From Myxococcales bacterium (GTDB lineage Bacteria > Myxococcota_A > Polyangia > Polyangiales > Polyangiaceae): DNA of 45,828 bases. The notes under the pieces are model-generated. The model saw nothing but the letters and a program-made list of their open reading frames with translations, was not told where the DNA came from and made no database searches. Numbering within the stretch: position 1 is the stretch's first letter; the number at the start of each line of letters is the position of its first letter. Positions 15,599 through 24,474 of this stretch are shown here, one piece after another. Position numbers and translations under genes: made by a program. The stretch covers positions 1 through 45,828 of the forward strand of contig JANXVA010000183.1 in NCBI GenBank assembly GCA_025351875.1. The letters run 5' to 3'.

Positions 15599-18500
15599 TC
15601 AGGCCGCAGGCCCGCGAATTCCCGCGAATTTCAGCGCGGCGGTGCCGAGCGCCGGGAGCAGACCCAGCGTCGCCAGGGTCGACGTGAGGAGCCCGCCGAT
15701 GACCGCGATCGCGAGCGGCCGCTGCAGCTCCGCGCCGGAGCCGATCCCCAGCGCGAGCGGCAGGAGCCCCGCGAGCGTCGCCACGGTCGTCATGAGGACC
15801 GGACGGAAGCGGCGCTCGCTCGCGTGAACCACCGCGTCGAGCGCCTCGAGTCCACGATCGCGCCCCTTCTCCGCCTCCTCGAGGAGCAGCACGCCGTTCT
15901 TCACGACGAGCCCGACGAGGAGGACGCATCCCATGAGCGACGACGCGTTGAGCGGCGTCCCCGTCACGAGGAGGGCGATGATGGCACCGACGATCGCCAC
16001 CGGCACGGACGCGAGGACCACCAGCACGAGCTTGAAGCGCCTGAACTGCCCCGCGAGCACGGTGAGGACGAGGAGCAGCGCGATGGCGCCGACGCCGGCG
16101 ATCTGACGCATGGTCGCGCGCTCGGCCTCGATCTGGCCGCCGAGCACGATGCGGTAGCCCTTCGGTAGCGGCGTCTTCGCGACGATCGCGTCGACCTGGT
16201 CGGCGATCTTCCCGAGGTCGGCGTTCTCGTGATCGGCGGTGAGGTCGACGAGCGGCTGGAGCCCCTCGTGCAGAAGCGAGGACGGCGTCGCGCTCGTGCT
16301 GGTGTCGCTCACGGCCGCGAAGCTCGTGGTCCCGGGACGGCGCGAGGCGAGCGGCAGGCCAAGGACGCTCGCGGCGTCGAAGCGGACGGGGTCCGGATAG
16401 CGGAGGCGCACGCCGACGAGCCGATCGAAGCGGCGCACCTGCCCGACGCGCGTGCCGAGCAGCGCCGACGACAGCTGCATCTGCACGTCGTCCGGGCTGA
16501 CGCCGAGCCGGGCGGCATCGTCGCGACGGACGACGAAGCGCAGCTCCGGTGCATCGCGCTCGCGTCCGGCGTAGAGGTCGACGAGTCCGTCGACCTTGGC
16601 GAGAGAAGGAGCGAGGGTCGCCGCGATCGCGTGCAGCTTGTCGTAGTCAGGCCCGAAGACCTTCACCTCGATCGGCCGAGGATTTCCCGAGAGATCGTTG
16701 AGAACGTCCTGGAGGACCTGCACGAACTCGATGCGGATCTCGGGGAAGTCCGCGCCGATCCGCGCGCGGAGATCGGCAATGATCGCCTCGGACGATCGGC
16801 CTCGTCGGGAGCGCTCCGCGAGGCGCACCATGATGTCGCCGCGACTGAGGAGCGTCGCTGCCGCGGGCCCCAGCTCGGAGCCGGTGCGGCGTGAGAAGGT
16901 CGTCACCTCGGGCGTCCTGGCGAGCTCGGCCTCGAGGCCTCGCGCGAACTGCTCCGTCGTGCGAGGGCTGGTGCCGGCGGGAAGGAAGTAGTCGAGGACG
17001 AACGCCCCCTCATCCATGGCCGGGAGAAAGCCGCGTCCGAGGTGAGGAGCGAGGACACCGCCGACCACCAGGACGATCGCGATGGCTCCCGCGGCGCGCC
17101 ATGGATGACGACCGAGCGAGAGGACGACGCGACCGTACCACGCGGAGAGGCGGCTCGACTCGGCGCGGCGCTGGCTGGACAGCGCGAAGCCGGCGGCGAG
17201 CGGGACGAGCACGAGCGCCACGCCGAGGGAGACGACGACGGCCGCGGTGACCGTGAAGGCGAGCGCGCGGAAGAAGTCGCCGATGATGCCGTGCAAGAAC
17301 GCGAGGGGAATGAACACGACGACGGTAGTGAGCGTCGTGCCGATGACGGCGGGCGCGAGCTCGACGGCCCCCGCGCCCGCGGCGTCAGGGGCGCTCGCGC
17401 CTTCGTCACGGTGACGCGCGATGGCCTCGATGATGACGATCGCATCGTCGACGACGAGCCCGATCGCGACGGCCATACCTCCGAGCGACATGAGGTTGAG
17501 CGTCTGACCGGCGAGGCGCATCGCGACGAGGACGATGGCGAGCGTGACGGGCACGGAGATCGCCGCCATGAGCCCTGCCCGAATGTCCCTCAAAAACAGC
17601 GCGATCACGACGGCGCAGAGCGCAATGCCGAGGAGGATCGCGTCGCGGACGCTCGCCATCGATTCGCGCACGAGGTTCGCCTGGTCGTAGACCGGCTCGA
17701 TCACGATGCCGGCCGGCAAGGAAGGCGCCAGGGCCTGCGTCGCTGAAACCGCGCTCGCGACGACGTCCGGCGTGCTCGCGCCCGGCAAGCGCGCGACGCT
17801 GATCACGACCGTCGCGCCACGGGGTCCGCCGACGCGGACGAGGCGATCCTCGGCTCCCTCGATCACCTCGGCGATCGAGCGAAGCGCGATCGCCGTGCCG
17901 TGCGGCCCGACCACGACCGGCATGTCGCGGATGTCCTCGAGCGTCTTCGGCTGCGCGTCGGCGAGGACCGTGACCAGCTGGCGATCGCGGTCGATGCGCC
18001 CGACGGCGCCGAGTCCCATGCCGGTGCGCAGCTTGTCGGCGACGTCCGCCGGCGTGAGGTGGAGTGCCGACGTCAGCTCGGGATCGAGGATCACCTCGAC
18101 CTCACGCACGTCGCCCCCGAGGACCTCGATGCGACCGATGCCGGGCACGTGCGAGAGCGCAGGCCGCACCACGAGCTCCGCCGTCTCTCGGAGCTCGCGC
18201 GGGTCGACGGGGCCCGAGACGTTGAACGTGAGCACCGGGAACGAACCCGTCGTCACCTTCTCCGTGACCAGCTCGGTGTCCGGCGGAAGTGCCGAGCGAG
18301 CCTCCGCGACGCGCGACTCGACGAGCGAGAGCGCGCGCCACATGTCCGTCTCGGGCGCGAATTGGAGCGAGATCTCCGAGACCCCGCGGATCGTCTTGCT
18401 GCGAATTCGCTGCACGCCGAGCACGGTCGAGAGGCTCTGCTCGAGCGGACGGGTGACGGTCGTGAGGAAGACGTCGGGCGGGGAGCCGCCGGTGCGCGCC

Positions 18501-18643
18501 ACGACGACGATGCGCGGGAACTCGACGTCGGGGTAGATTCCGCTCGCCATCTGCGAGGCCGCGCTGACGCCGAGGACGACGAGCAACGCGGTGGCGAGCC
18601 ACACGACGCTCGCATGCCGACGGAAGAACGCGAACACGCTCAT
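15599..18643 (-). CDS. RND-family efflux permease (HAE1/AcrB-like)
   Basis: Inner-membrane proton-driven transporter of 1014 residues, close to the family's usual 1020-1050. TM1 is at about 12-32. A first periplasmic loop follows (YPDVEFPRIVV, a typical RND start), then a TM2-TM6 block containing MAVAIGLVVDDAIVIIEA. The adjacent Asp pair is the proton-relay signature of HAE1-type pumps. After the second loop comes the TM8-TM12 block with GLVVKNGVLLLEEAEKG, whose Lys is the relay partner. Start ATG 18643 overlaps the adaptor gene by four bases (ATGA), so production is coupled. The short second periplasmic segment near 740-790 looks trimmed in places. Substrate unknown; organic solvents, dyes or antibiotics are usual for the class. 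Confidence 0.95.
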   Translation of the reverse strand: MSVFAFFRRHASVVWLATALLVVLGVSAASQMASGIYPDVEFPRIVVVARTGGSPPDVFLTTVTRPLEQSLSTVLGVQRIRSKTIRGVSEISLQFAPETDMWRALSLVESRVAEARSALPPDTELVTEKVTTGSFPVLTFNVSGPVDPRELRETAELVVRPALSHVPGIGRIEVLGGDVREVEVILDPELTSALHLTPADVADKLRTGMGLGAVGRIDRDRQLVTVLADAQPKTLEDIRDMPVVVGPHGTAIALRSIAEVIEGAEDRLVRVGGPRGATVVISVARLPGASTPDVVASAVSATQALAPSLPAGIVIEPVYDQANLVRESMASVRDAILLGIALCAVVIALFLRDIRAGLMAAISVPVTLAIVLVAMRLAGQTLNLMSLGGMAVAIGLVVDDAIVIIEAIARHRDEGASAPDAAGAGAVELAPAVIGTTLTTVVVFIPLAFLHGIIGDFFRALAFTVTAAVVVSLGVALVLVPLAAGFALSSQRRAESSRLSAWYGRVVLSLGRHPWRAAGAIAIVLVVGGVLAPHLGRGFLPAMDEGAFVLDYFLPAGTSPRTTEQFARGLEAELARTPEVTTFSRRTGSELGPAAATLLSRGDIMVRLAERSRRGRSSEAIIADLRARIGADFPEIRIEFVQVLQDVLNDLSGNPRPIEVKVFGPDYDKLHAIAATLAPSLAKVDGLVDLYAGRERDAPELRFVVRRDDAARLGVSPDDVQMQLSSALLGTRVGQVRRFDRLVGVRLRYPDPVRFDAASVLGLPLASRRPGTTSFAAVSDTSTSATPSSLLHEGLQPLVDLTADHENADLGKIADQVDAIVAKTPLPKGYRIVLGGQIEAERATMRQIAGVGAIALLLVLTVLAGQFRRFKLVLVVLASVPVAIVGAIIALLVTGTPLNASSLMGCVLLVGLVVKNGVLLLEEAEKGRDRGLEALDAVVHASERRFRPVLMTTVATLAGLLPLALGIGSGAELQRPLAIAVIGGLLTSTLATLGLLPALGTAALKFAGIRGPAA

Positions 18644-19728
18644 GGCGCGCGCTTGATGGGCGTCTCGTCCTCGAGGGCGAGGACGTGGTCGATCGCGACC
18701 TCGTCGTTCGGCGCGATGCCCGCCAGGATCTCCACGCGCTTGTCGTCGCGGTAGCCGACCTTAACCACCTTCAGGGACGCCTTGTCTCCTGCACAGACGA
18801 CGAGCTCCGCGCCGTCGGAGACCGTTCCGCGAAGCGCGGTGACCGGCACGACGACGGCCGCCTCGTGGCGACCCGTCGTCACGACCACGCGCGCGAACGC
18901 GCCCACCGGAAGCGCCTGCGCGCCCTCCGAGGTGAGCGTGATCCGGACGCTTCCGAGCCCCGTCGCGGCGTCGAGGCTGCGCGGCCGCGACCGCACGGTC
19001 CCTTCGACGGTGACGCCACCCTCGCCTGCGAGCGTGCCCTTCGCGACCTGACCTTCGACGAGCCTCACGAGCTCGCGTTGCGTCACGTCGGCGACGAGCT
19101 CCGTGCCGCCGGTCGCCGAGAGCTGCAGGATCGGCGTGGCCGCCGTGCCGTCGACCAGCGCGCCTGATCCGCGAAAGACCTTGGTGACGATCCCGGCGAT
19201 CCCGGCGCGCACCTGCACGCGACCGAGCGTGCGACGGCCGAGATCGCTCGCCGCGCTCGCGCCCGCGACGGCCTCGCGAGCCGCGGCGGCCTTCGCGGTC
19301 GCGTCCTCGAGCTCTTGCCTCGCGGCGATCCCGCGCGCGACCAGCGCCTTCGTCCGCTCGAGCGTCGTCGCTGCGTTGACGTCCGCTGCGCGCGCCTGCG
19401 CGAGAGCCGCGTCGGTCTGTCGGGCGGCGTCCCGGACCGGCGCGTCTTCCATGGTGGCGACGACGTCGCCGGGGCCGACGCGATCGCCCTCCTTCACCGC
19501 GACGGAGACGACGCGACCGGCGACCTGCGACGCGACGGAGAGGTCTCCGCCGGGAGGAGGTTCGATCCGGCCGCGGAGGGTGACCGTGTCATCGAGCGCT
19601 TCCTTCGTCGGCTTCGCGCAGTGGACGGTGACGGTACGCGCGGCGCCCTTGTCCGATTCGCTCTCGGAGTGGCCCTTGCACGACATGACGGCGACGAGGA
19701 GCAAGACGATTGAAGCGCGCAAGATCAT
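18640..19728 (-). CDS. RND efflux periplasmic adaptor lipoprotein (membrane fusion protein)
   Basis: 362 residues linking the RND pump to the outer-membrane channel. ATG 19728 opens a lipoprotein signal (ILRASIVLLLV, lipobox AVMSC), placing it as an inner-membrane-anchored periplasmic protein; an in-frame codon at 19761 adds a charged leader and would overlap the tolC-type gene. Domains in order: a barrel-sandwich lipoyl half (GGDLSVASQVAGRVVSVAVK), an alpha-helical hairpin rich in Ala (ARQTDAALAQARAADV), the second lipoyl half (GIAGIVTKVFRGSGALV) and the beta-barrel and membrane-proximal domains. Four-base overlaps at both ends (with the upstream channel gene and the downstream permease gene) define a tight operon. 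Confidence 0.94.
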   Translation of the reverse strand: MILRASIVLLLVAVMSCKGHSESESDKGAARTVTVHCAKPTKEALDDTVTLRGRIEPPPGGDLSVASQVAGRVVSVAVKEGDRVGPGDVVATMEDAPVRDAARQTDAALAQARAADVNAATTLERTKALVARGIAARQELEDATAKAAAAREAVAGASAASDLGRRTLGRVQVRAGIAGIVTKVFRGSGALVDGTAATPILQLSATGGTELVADVTQRELVRLVEGQVAKGTLAGEGGVTVEGTVRSRPRSLDAATGLGSVRITLTSEGAQALPVGAFARVVVTTGRHEAAVVVPVTALRGTVSDGAELVVCAGDKASLKVVKVGYRDDKRVEILAGIAPNDEVAIDHVLALEDETPIKRAP

Positions 19729-20978
19729 GGCGCACCGAGGAGATGTTCGATCTCGATCCATGCCTGTGCGCGCGTCGCGATGGCCTCGGCCAGCGTGATC
19801 CGCGTGTCGAGCCGCGTGCGCAAGGCATCGAGCACGGCGACGAGCTGCGCACGGCCGAGCGCGTAGGACTCTTCGGTCGCACGGGCTGCAGCCTCGGCGG
19901 CCACGAGCACGCCGCTGCGCAACGTCTTCGCTCGTGCGTCCGCAGCGACGAACGTGTGATACGCGAACAGAAGCCCCGAGCGACCCCGCGCGAGCTCCAC
20001 GGAGGCACGCGACCGGGCGGCGGCGGCGGAGGCGCGTTCACGGCCGATCTGCGCGCCGCGCATGGAGAGGATCGGAATGTCGAGCGCGAGCCCCGCGCGG
20101 TAGTTCGTCTGCGGTTGCGTCGGGTCTCCGATGTCCGCGCCCACCTCGAGGACGGGCGTCGGGCGAGCGAGCGCCTTTTCGCGGTCGACACGCGCCTCCG
20201 CCGCTCGCGCGTCGCTCGCCTCGCGCCGAACGAGCGGGTTTCCGTCGACGCGCGACGTCAGCGACGCGAGCGGCGGCGCGTCGGTCGGGACCGGATACTC
20301 GCCGTCCGCGCGCACGCGATCGCTCGCGCCGAGATAGAACGAGAGCTGACTCGCCGCGGCGTCGACGAGCTCCTCGGCCTCGAGCGAATCGGCCTCCGCG
20401 CGCAGGCGTTCGGCGCGCGTGCGAAGCGCGTCGACATCAGGCGAAGCGCCGAGCTCGACACGCGAAGCGACGGCGTCGCCGATCCGCCCAGCGATGGCCG
20501 CGCCTTCCTTGCGTGCGGTGCTCCGCTCCTGCGCGAGCCACAGCTGCACGTAGGCGCGCGACGCCGCGGCGCGCACGTCGTTCCACGTGATCTCCGACTC
20601 GACACGGACGGTCTCGAGGTCCGCGCGGCTCGCGGTGATCGACGCGCCGCGCTGCCCGAGGAACGGGAGCGGAAGCATCGCGCCGACCGAGAGCCGCGCC
20701 GCCTGCGTCGAGGTCCCTGCGCTCACGATCGGGTTCGGTAGCACACCGGCGATGTCGACCTCGGCCCGCGCGATCCCGATGCGATCGCGTGCGACACGCA
20801 GCTCGGGCGCTCCTGCGTGCACACGTCGGAGCGCCTCCGCGGCACTCAACCGCAGATCTCCCGCAACAGGGACAGGCGTCGTAGGAGACTGGGCTGCCGA
20901 TCCCTCGGCCCGGGCGCGCTCGGTGACGCAAAAAGCCGCCACACATCCCATGACGAGGAGCACGTGGGCGGTCTTCAC
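19725..20978 (-). CDS. TolC-family outer-membrane efflux channel
   Basis: 417 residues with a signal peptide (MKTAHVLLVMGCVAAFC, cleavage near RARA). Two homologous halves form coiled-coil arms of the outer-membrane channel: AAEALRRVHAGAPELRVARD opens the first, and YRAGLALDIPILSMRGAQIG starts the second, a typical TolC hallmark. The usual Asn-Pro element is present (VLPNPIVSAG). First gene of the efflux operon: its last bases overlap the adaptor start (ATGA). The promoter must lie in the 83 bases up to the preceding gene; TATTCG at about 21015 on the minus strand is only a weak -10 candidate. Class (cation or drug efflux) is undetermined. Confidence 0.92.
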   Translation of the reverse strand: MKTAHVLLVMGCVAAFCVTERARAEGSAAQSPTTPVPVAGDLRLSAAEALRRVHAGAPELRVARDRIGIARAEVDIAGVLPNPIVSAGTSTQAARLSVGAMLPLPFLGQRGASITASRADLETVRVESEITWNDVRAAASRAYVQLWLAQERSTARKEGAAIAGRIGDAVASRVELGASPDVDALRTRAERLRAEADSLEAEELVDAAASQLSFYLGASDRVRADGEYPVPTDAPPLASLTSRVDGNPLVRREASDARAAEARVDREKALARPTPVLEVGADIGDPTQPQTNYRAGLALDIPILSMRGAQIGRERASAAAARSRASVELARGRSGLLFAYHTFVAADARAKTLRSGVLVAAEAAARATEESYALGRAQLVAVLDALRTRLDTRITLAEAIATRAQAWIEIEHLLGAP

Positions 20979-21061
20979 GCGTGCAGCTTACCCTCGGCAC
21001 GATCGCCAAGCGAATAGCGTGTGGCGCCGAGAGAAGGATCCGGCGCCGCCTTCACGCGCGC

Positions 21062-21745
21062 CTAGAACATGAAGCCGAACGAGAGCGTAGGCAGAACCGC
21101 GAGGCCTTCGCTCGGGACGCCGAGGATGTCGACGCCGATCGAGGTGCCGAACACGCCGCGCGCCCAGATGACGGCAGCGCGGCCCGTGACCAGCCATCGG
21201 CTCAGGTCGAAGTCCTCGCGCTGGCCGCGATCCTTGTCGTAACCCTTGAGACCCACCCATCCGGCGCCGGCCATGACGTGGAGCCACGTCACGCTCGCGC
21301 TCTTCGCGCGCAGCTCGTTACCGGCGAGGCGAGCTCGGTAGCCGACGAGACCGGCTGCGTAGCGACCGCTCGCGCCGTTGCCGTTCGGCTCGCCGAAGCC
21401 GACTGCGCCGAGGCGCGCCCCGATCGAGTAGTTCGAGAGGAAGAACGCGTGTCCTTCGACCGCGGCCTCCGTCGCGATCGGCCCGAGCCTCGACGAGCCG
21501 CCGCCGAGCCCCACCGCGAGGAAGATCCAGGCGGTCGATTCGCGCGGCGGCGAGGTGTCGAACGGGTCGTCGTCGAGCGGCGCGAGTCCGGCGTACGGGT
21601 CCCGCGGCAGGCCGGGCGGAGGATCGTGATCGGTGGGCATCTCGCCGGGCTCGGGCTCCCCGGCCCTTGCACTCTGCATGCCTATGAAGAACCCAAGAGC
21701 GCACGCGAGCGGGAGGCTCACGATCGCGCGGCGTGAGGCACTCAC
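21062..21745 (-). CDS. Secreted hypothetical protein, possible outer-membrane beta-barrel
   Basis: 227 residues. The GTG at 21745 begins an N-terminal signal peptide (SLPLACALGFFIGM, cleavage near SARA). A Pro/Asp-rich linker (about 30-70) precedes alternating hydrophobic strands rich in Gly and aromatic residues (WIFLAVGLGGGSSRLG, NYSIGARLGAVGFG), ending in SFGFMF. A terminal Phe is the recognition mark for the outer-membrane assembly machinery. Function unknown. The start is 13 bases after the pyrD stop, with GAGGG eight bases upstream, so it is probably co-transcribed with pyrD. Confidence 0.78.
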   Translation of the reverse strand: MSASRRAIVSLPLACALGFFIGMQSARAGEPEPGEMPTDHDPPPGLPRDPYAGLAPLDDDPFDTSPPRESTAWIFLAVGLGGGSSRLGPIATEAAVEGHAFFLSNYSIGARLGAVGFGEPNGNGASGRYAAGLVGYRARLAGNELRAKSASVTWLHVMAGAGWVGLKGYDKDRGQREDFDLSRWLVTGRAAVIWARGVFGTSIGVDILGVPSEGLAVLPTLSFGFMF

Positions 21746-21758
21746 CGCGCGCCCTCGG

Positions 21759-22892
21759 TCAGTTCAGGACGGCCGCGTGGCGCGCGCCGTTCGCGGGCTG
21801 CGACGAACCGCGCACGAGCTGGCCGAGATCTGCGGCGCCCTCGGCCTCCATCGCGCGGAGGAGACCGCGCGCGATCGCGCCTGGAAGCATTGGGCCCTCG
21901 TACACGAAGCCGGTGTAGACCTGCACGAGATCCGCGCCGACGCGCAGCATCGCGAGCGCCGCCTCCGCGGAGTCGATCCCGCCGACGCCGATGACGCACG
22001 CGTCGGGACCGAGGCGCGCACGAACGCGCTTCACCACGGAGAGCGCGCGCGTGAACAGCGGCTTGCCGGAGAGCCCGCCTGCGCCGATCCGCTCGACGAC
22101 GTCGCTGGGCGTCGCGAGACCGGTGCGCGCGATCGTCGTATTCGTCGCGACGACCCCGGCGAGCCCGGCGCGCTTCGCCTCGTCGACGATCGCGTCGATC
22201 GCGTCGTCGGCGAGGTCGGGCGCGATCTTCACGAGGAGGGGCACCTTCTTCGGCCCACGCGACGCCTCGGCCTGGAGCGCCTCGAAGAGAGGGCGAGCCG
22301 TCTCCGCGGCCTGCATCGCGCGCAGATCCTTGGTGTTCGGGGAGGAGATGTTCACGACGACGAAGTCCGCCACGTCACGCACGGCCCGGAAGCTCGCGCG
22401 GTAGTCGTCGAGCACGCCCGCAAGCGGCTCGAGGGGCACGCTGCGGCTCTTGCCGATCGAGACGCCGATCGGCACCCCGACGCGGCCGCGACGCGACGCG
22501 ATGCGCTTCGCGACGTGCGCCGCGCCCTCGTTCGGAAAACCGAGCCGGTTCACGAGCGCGCGATCGGCGGGGAGCCGGAAGAGGTTCGGCACCGGGTTCG
22601 CCGCCTGTGCCTCGGCGGTCACCGTCCCGAGCTCGACATGGCCGAAGCCGAGCGCCGCGAACGCGCGCGCGCGGTCGGCATTCTTGTCGAGCCCCGCCGC
22701 GAGGCCCACGGGCGACGGAAACTCGAGCCCCATCGTGCGCACGACGAGCCGCGGATCGGTCGACTGGAGGGTGCTTTTCAGCGCGAAACGGAGCAGCGCG
22801 AGGTGCTCGACCGGAGCGAGGGCCGCCATCGCGATCGCATGGGCCCGCGCGGGATCGAGCGCGAAGAGCAGTGGCCTGAGCAAGGGGTACAT
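21759..22892 (-). CDS. pyrD: Dihydroorotate dehydrogenase (quinone), class 2
   Basis: 377 residues; oxidises dihydroorotate to orotate using FMN and passes electrons to membrane quinone, the fourth step of pyrimidine synthesis. The N-terminal helix typical of class 2 (YPLLRPLLFALDPARAH) binds the membrane. FMN/substrate landmarks: GLAAGLDKNAD, GTVTAEAQAANP, the NRLGFPN loop, the catalytic Ser region VVVNISSPNT, LVKIAPDL, VATNTT and the phosphate loop VIGVGGIDSAEAA. Length is slightly above the 336 of the enterobacterial enzyme because of a C-terminal extension (GSSQPANGARHA). Divergent from the copper monooxygenase gene, with 88 bases between them. Confidence 0.96.
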   Translation of the reverse strand: MYPLLRPLLFALDPARAHAIAMAALAPVEHLALLRFALKSTLQSTDPRLVVRTMGLEFPSPVGLAAGLDKNADRARAFAALGFGHVELGTVTAEAQAANPVPNLFRLPADRALVNRLGFPNEGAAHVAKRIASRRGRVGVPIGVSIGKSRSVPLEPLAGVLDDYRASFRAVRDVADFVVVNISSPNTKDLRAMQAAETARPLFEALQAEASRGPKKVPLLVKIAPDLADDAIDAIVDEAKRAGLAGVVATNTTIARTGLATPSDVVERIGAGGLSGKPLFTRALSVVKRVRARLGPDACVIGVGGIDSAEAALAMLRVGADLVQVYTGFVYEGPMLPGAIARGLLRAMEAEGAADLGQLVRGSSQPANGARHAAVLN

Positions 22893-22967
22893 CCGGAGCG
22901 CAGTCTCATACCGCGTCTCATTCGCAGGCTCAAACCCCCGTTTGCCACTTTACGGTGGAAAAGCGGC

Positions 22968-22973
22968 TAGCGT
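22968..22973 (+). promoter_or_regulatory. Candidate -10 hexamer for leaderless transcript
   Basis: TAGCGT ends seven bases before the ATG at 22981. With the usual 6-7 base spacing from the -10 box, transcription would begin at the start codon. No Shine-Dalgarno sequence is present. TTGCCA at 22942-22947 is the nearest -35-like match but its 20-base spacing is long. Confidence 0.4.
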
Positions 22974-22980
22974 TCCTACG

Positions 22981-24444
22981 ATGTCTCCGTTCCGCGCTGC
23001 CGCCTCCCTCGTCCCGGTCTTCGCCCTCCTCACGTTCACCGTCGGCGCGTGCTCGTCGATGGGCGATCCCGCCGGCGCTCCGATCGAGGCGGCGGTGAAC
23101 GGTCCGCGCCCCGTCGAGACGGTGCCGACATTCGCCGGGACGGTCGAGTCGATCCTCCAGGACAAGTGCCAGCGCTGCCACTCGGAGGGCGGCATCGCCC
23201 CCTTCCCGCTCGTGACGTACGAGGACATCCACGACATCGCCGCGCTCGCACGCGCGAAGGTCGTGTCGAAGGAGATGCCGCCGTGGGGCGCCTTCGACGA
23301 CGATGCGTGCAAAGTGCAACACAAGATCAAGGACGACCTCCGCCTCACCGAGGACGAGCTGGCGAAGCTCGTCGGCTGGATCGACAACGGCATGCCGCGC
23401 GGCGACGACGCGCTCCGCCCCGCCGCGAAGCACTACCTGCCCGTCGGGCTCGAGGGAAAGACCCACACGCTGACGATGCCCGCGCCGTACGTGGTCGCGG
23501 AGAACAGCGGCAAGGACGAGATCCGCTGCTTCCCGATCGATCCGGGCTTCACCGCGGACACGTGGATCGGCGGCACGAACGTCGTCCCCGGCGCGTCGCA
23601 GGTGGTTCACCACGTCATCGTCTACGTCGACCCCAAGGGCGAGGGCGCCGCGAAGGCGGCGACCGCAGGCGGCACGAGCTACCCCTGCTTCGGCGGTCCG
23701 AACGTGTCCGATCCGTCGCTCCTCCTCGCGTGGGCCCCGGGCGTCCCGCCGACGTCGTACGGCGAGGACACGGGCCTCAAGATCCCGAAGGACGCAAAGC
23801 TCGTTCTCCAGGTCCACTACCACCCGACGAACGCGAGCACGCCCGACCAGACCAAGTTCGAGCTCAGGGTCATCGAGGGCAAGCCGTCCTACGTCGCGCA
23901 GGTGGTCTTGCTCGGCAACGCCGAGGACGACAAGGGCCCGATCAAGCTCCTTCCCGGCGCGGACGACCCGGCCACGGGTCCGGCGTTCGTCATCCCGGCG
24001 AACGTGGCCGATCACAAGGAGTCGATGGAGGTCATCTTGCCGGAGACCATCCAGGGCTTCCCGCTGCCGACGCTCAGCATCGCCGCGGTCGGAACGCACA
24101 TGCACTGGGCCGGCGTCGACATGAAGGTCGAGATCGAGCGCAAGAACCCGACCGCCGACCAGCCCGCGAAGGAGTGCCTCATCGGCACGCCGAAGTACGA
24201 CTTCAACTGGCAGCGCGGCTACTCGTTCGACGAGCCGGCGGACAAGCTGCCGACGGCCGCCGCCGGCGACAAGCTGCGCTTCACCTGCAAGTACGACAAC
24301 ACGATGGCGAACCGCCACGTGCGCAAGGCGCTCGCCGAGCAGAACAAGGCCACACCGACGGAGATCAAGCTCGGCGAGCAGACGCTCGACGAGATGTGCC
24401 TCGGCGTCCTCGTCGTCACGCGCCGCACGAGCCTGGTCGACTGA
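22981..24444 (+). CDS. Lipoprotein with c-type haem motif and PHM/DBH-like copper monooxygenase fold
   Basis: 487 residues. A lipoprotein signal (lipobox VGAC, Cys24) leads into a small cytochrome-like segment with one CQRCH haem site (Cys63, Cys66, His67) and MPPWG near 99, where an axial Met is expected. The rest resembles the two-domain ascorbate-dependent copper monooxygenases (peptidylglycine and dopamine hydroxylases): VVHHVIVYVD (His200, His201), LQVHYHP, GTHMHWAG and DEMC near the end, whose Met binds the second copper in the animal enzymes. Such enzymes hydroxylate C-H bonds using O2; here the attached haem could supply the electrons that ascorbate supplies in animals. Start and promoter suggest a leaderless transcript. 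Substrate unknown. Confidence 0.85.
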   Translation: MSPFRAAASLVPVFALLTFTVGACSSMGDPAGAPIEAAVNGPRPVETVPTFAGTVESILQDKCQRCHSEGGIAPFPLVTYEDIHDIAALARAKVVSKEMPPWGAFDDDACKVQHKIKDDLRLTEDELAKLVGWIDNGMPRGDDALRPAAKHYLPVGLEGKTHTLTMPAPYVVAENSGKDEIRCFPIDPGFTADTWIGGTNVVPGASQVVHHVIVYVDPKGEGAAKAATAGGTSYPCFGGPNVSDPSLLLAWAPGVPPTSYGEDTGLKIPKDAKLVLQVHYHPTNASTPDQTKFELRVIEGKPSYVAQVVLLGNAEDDKGPIKLLPGADDPATGPAFVIPANVADHKESMEVILPETIQGFPLPTLSIAAVGTHMHWAGVDMKVEIERKNPTADQPAKECLIGTPKYDFNWQRGYSFDEPADKLPTAAAGDKLRFTCKYDNTMANRHVRKALAEQNKATPTEIKLGEQTLDEMCLGVLVVTRRTSLVD

Positions 24445-24474
24445 CCACGACCGCCCTCCCCGAGTAGCGATCGC

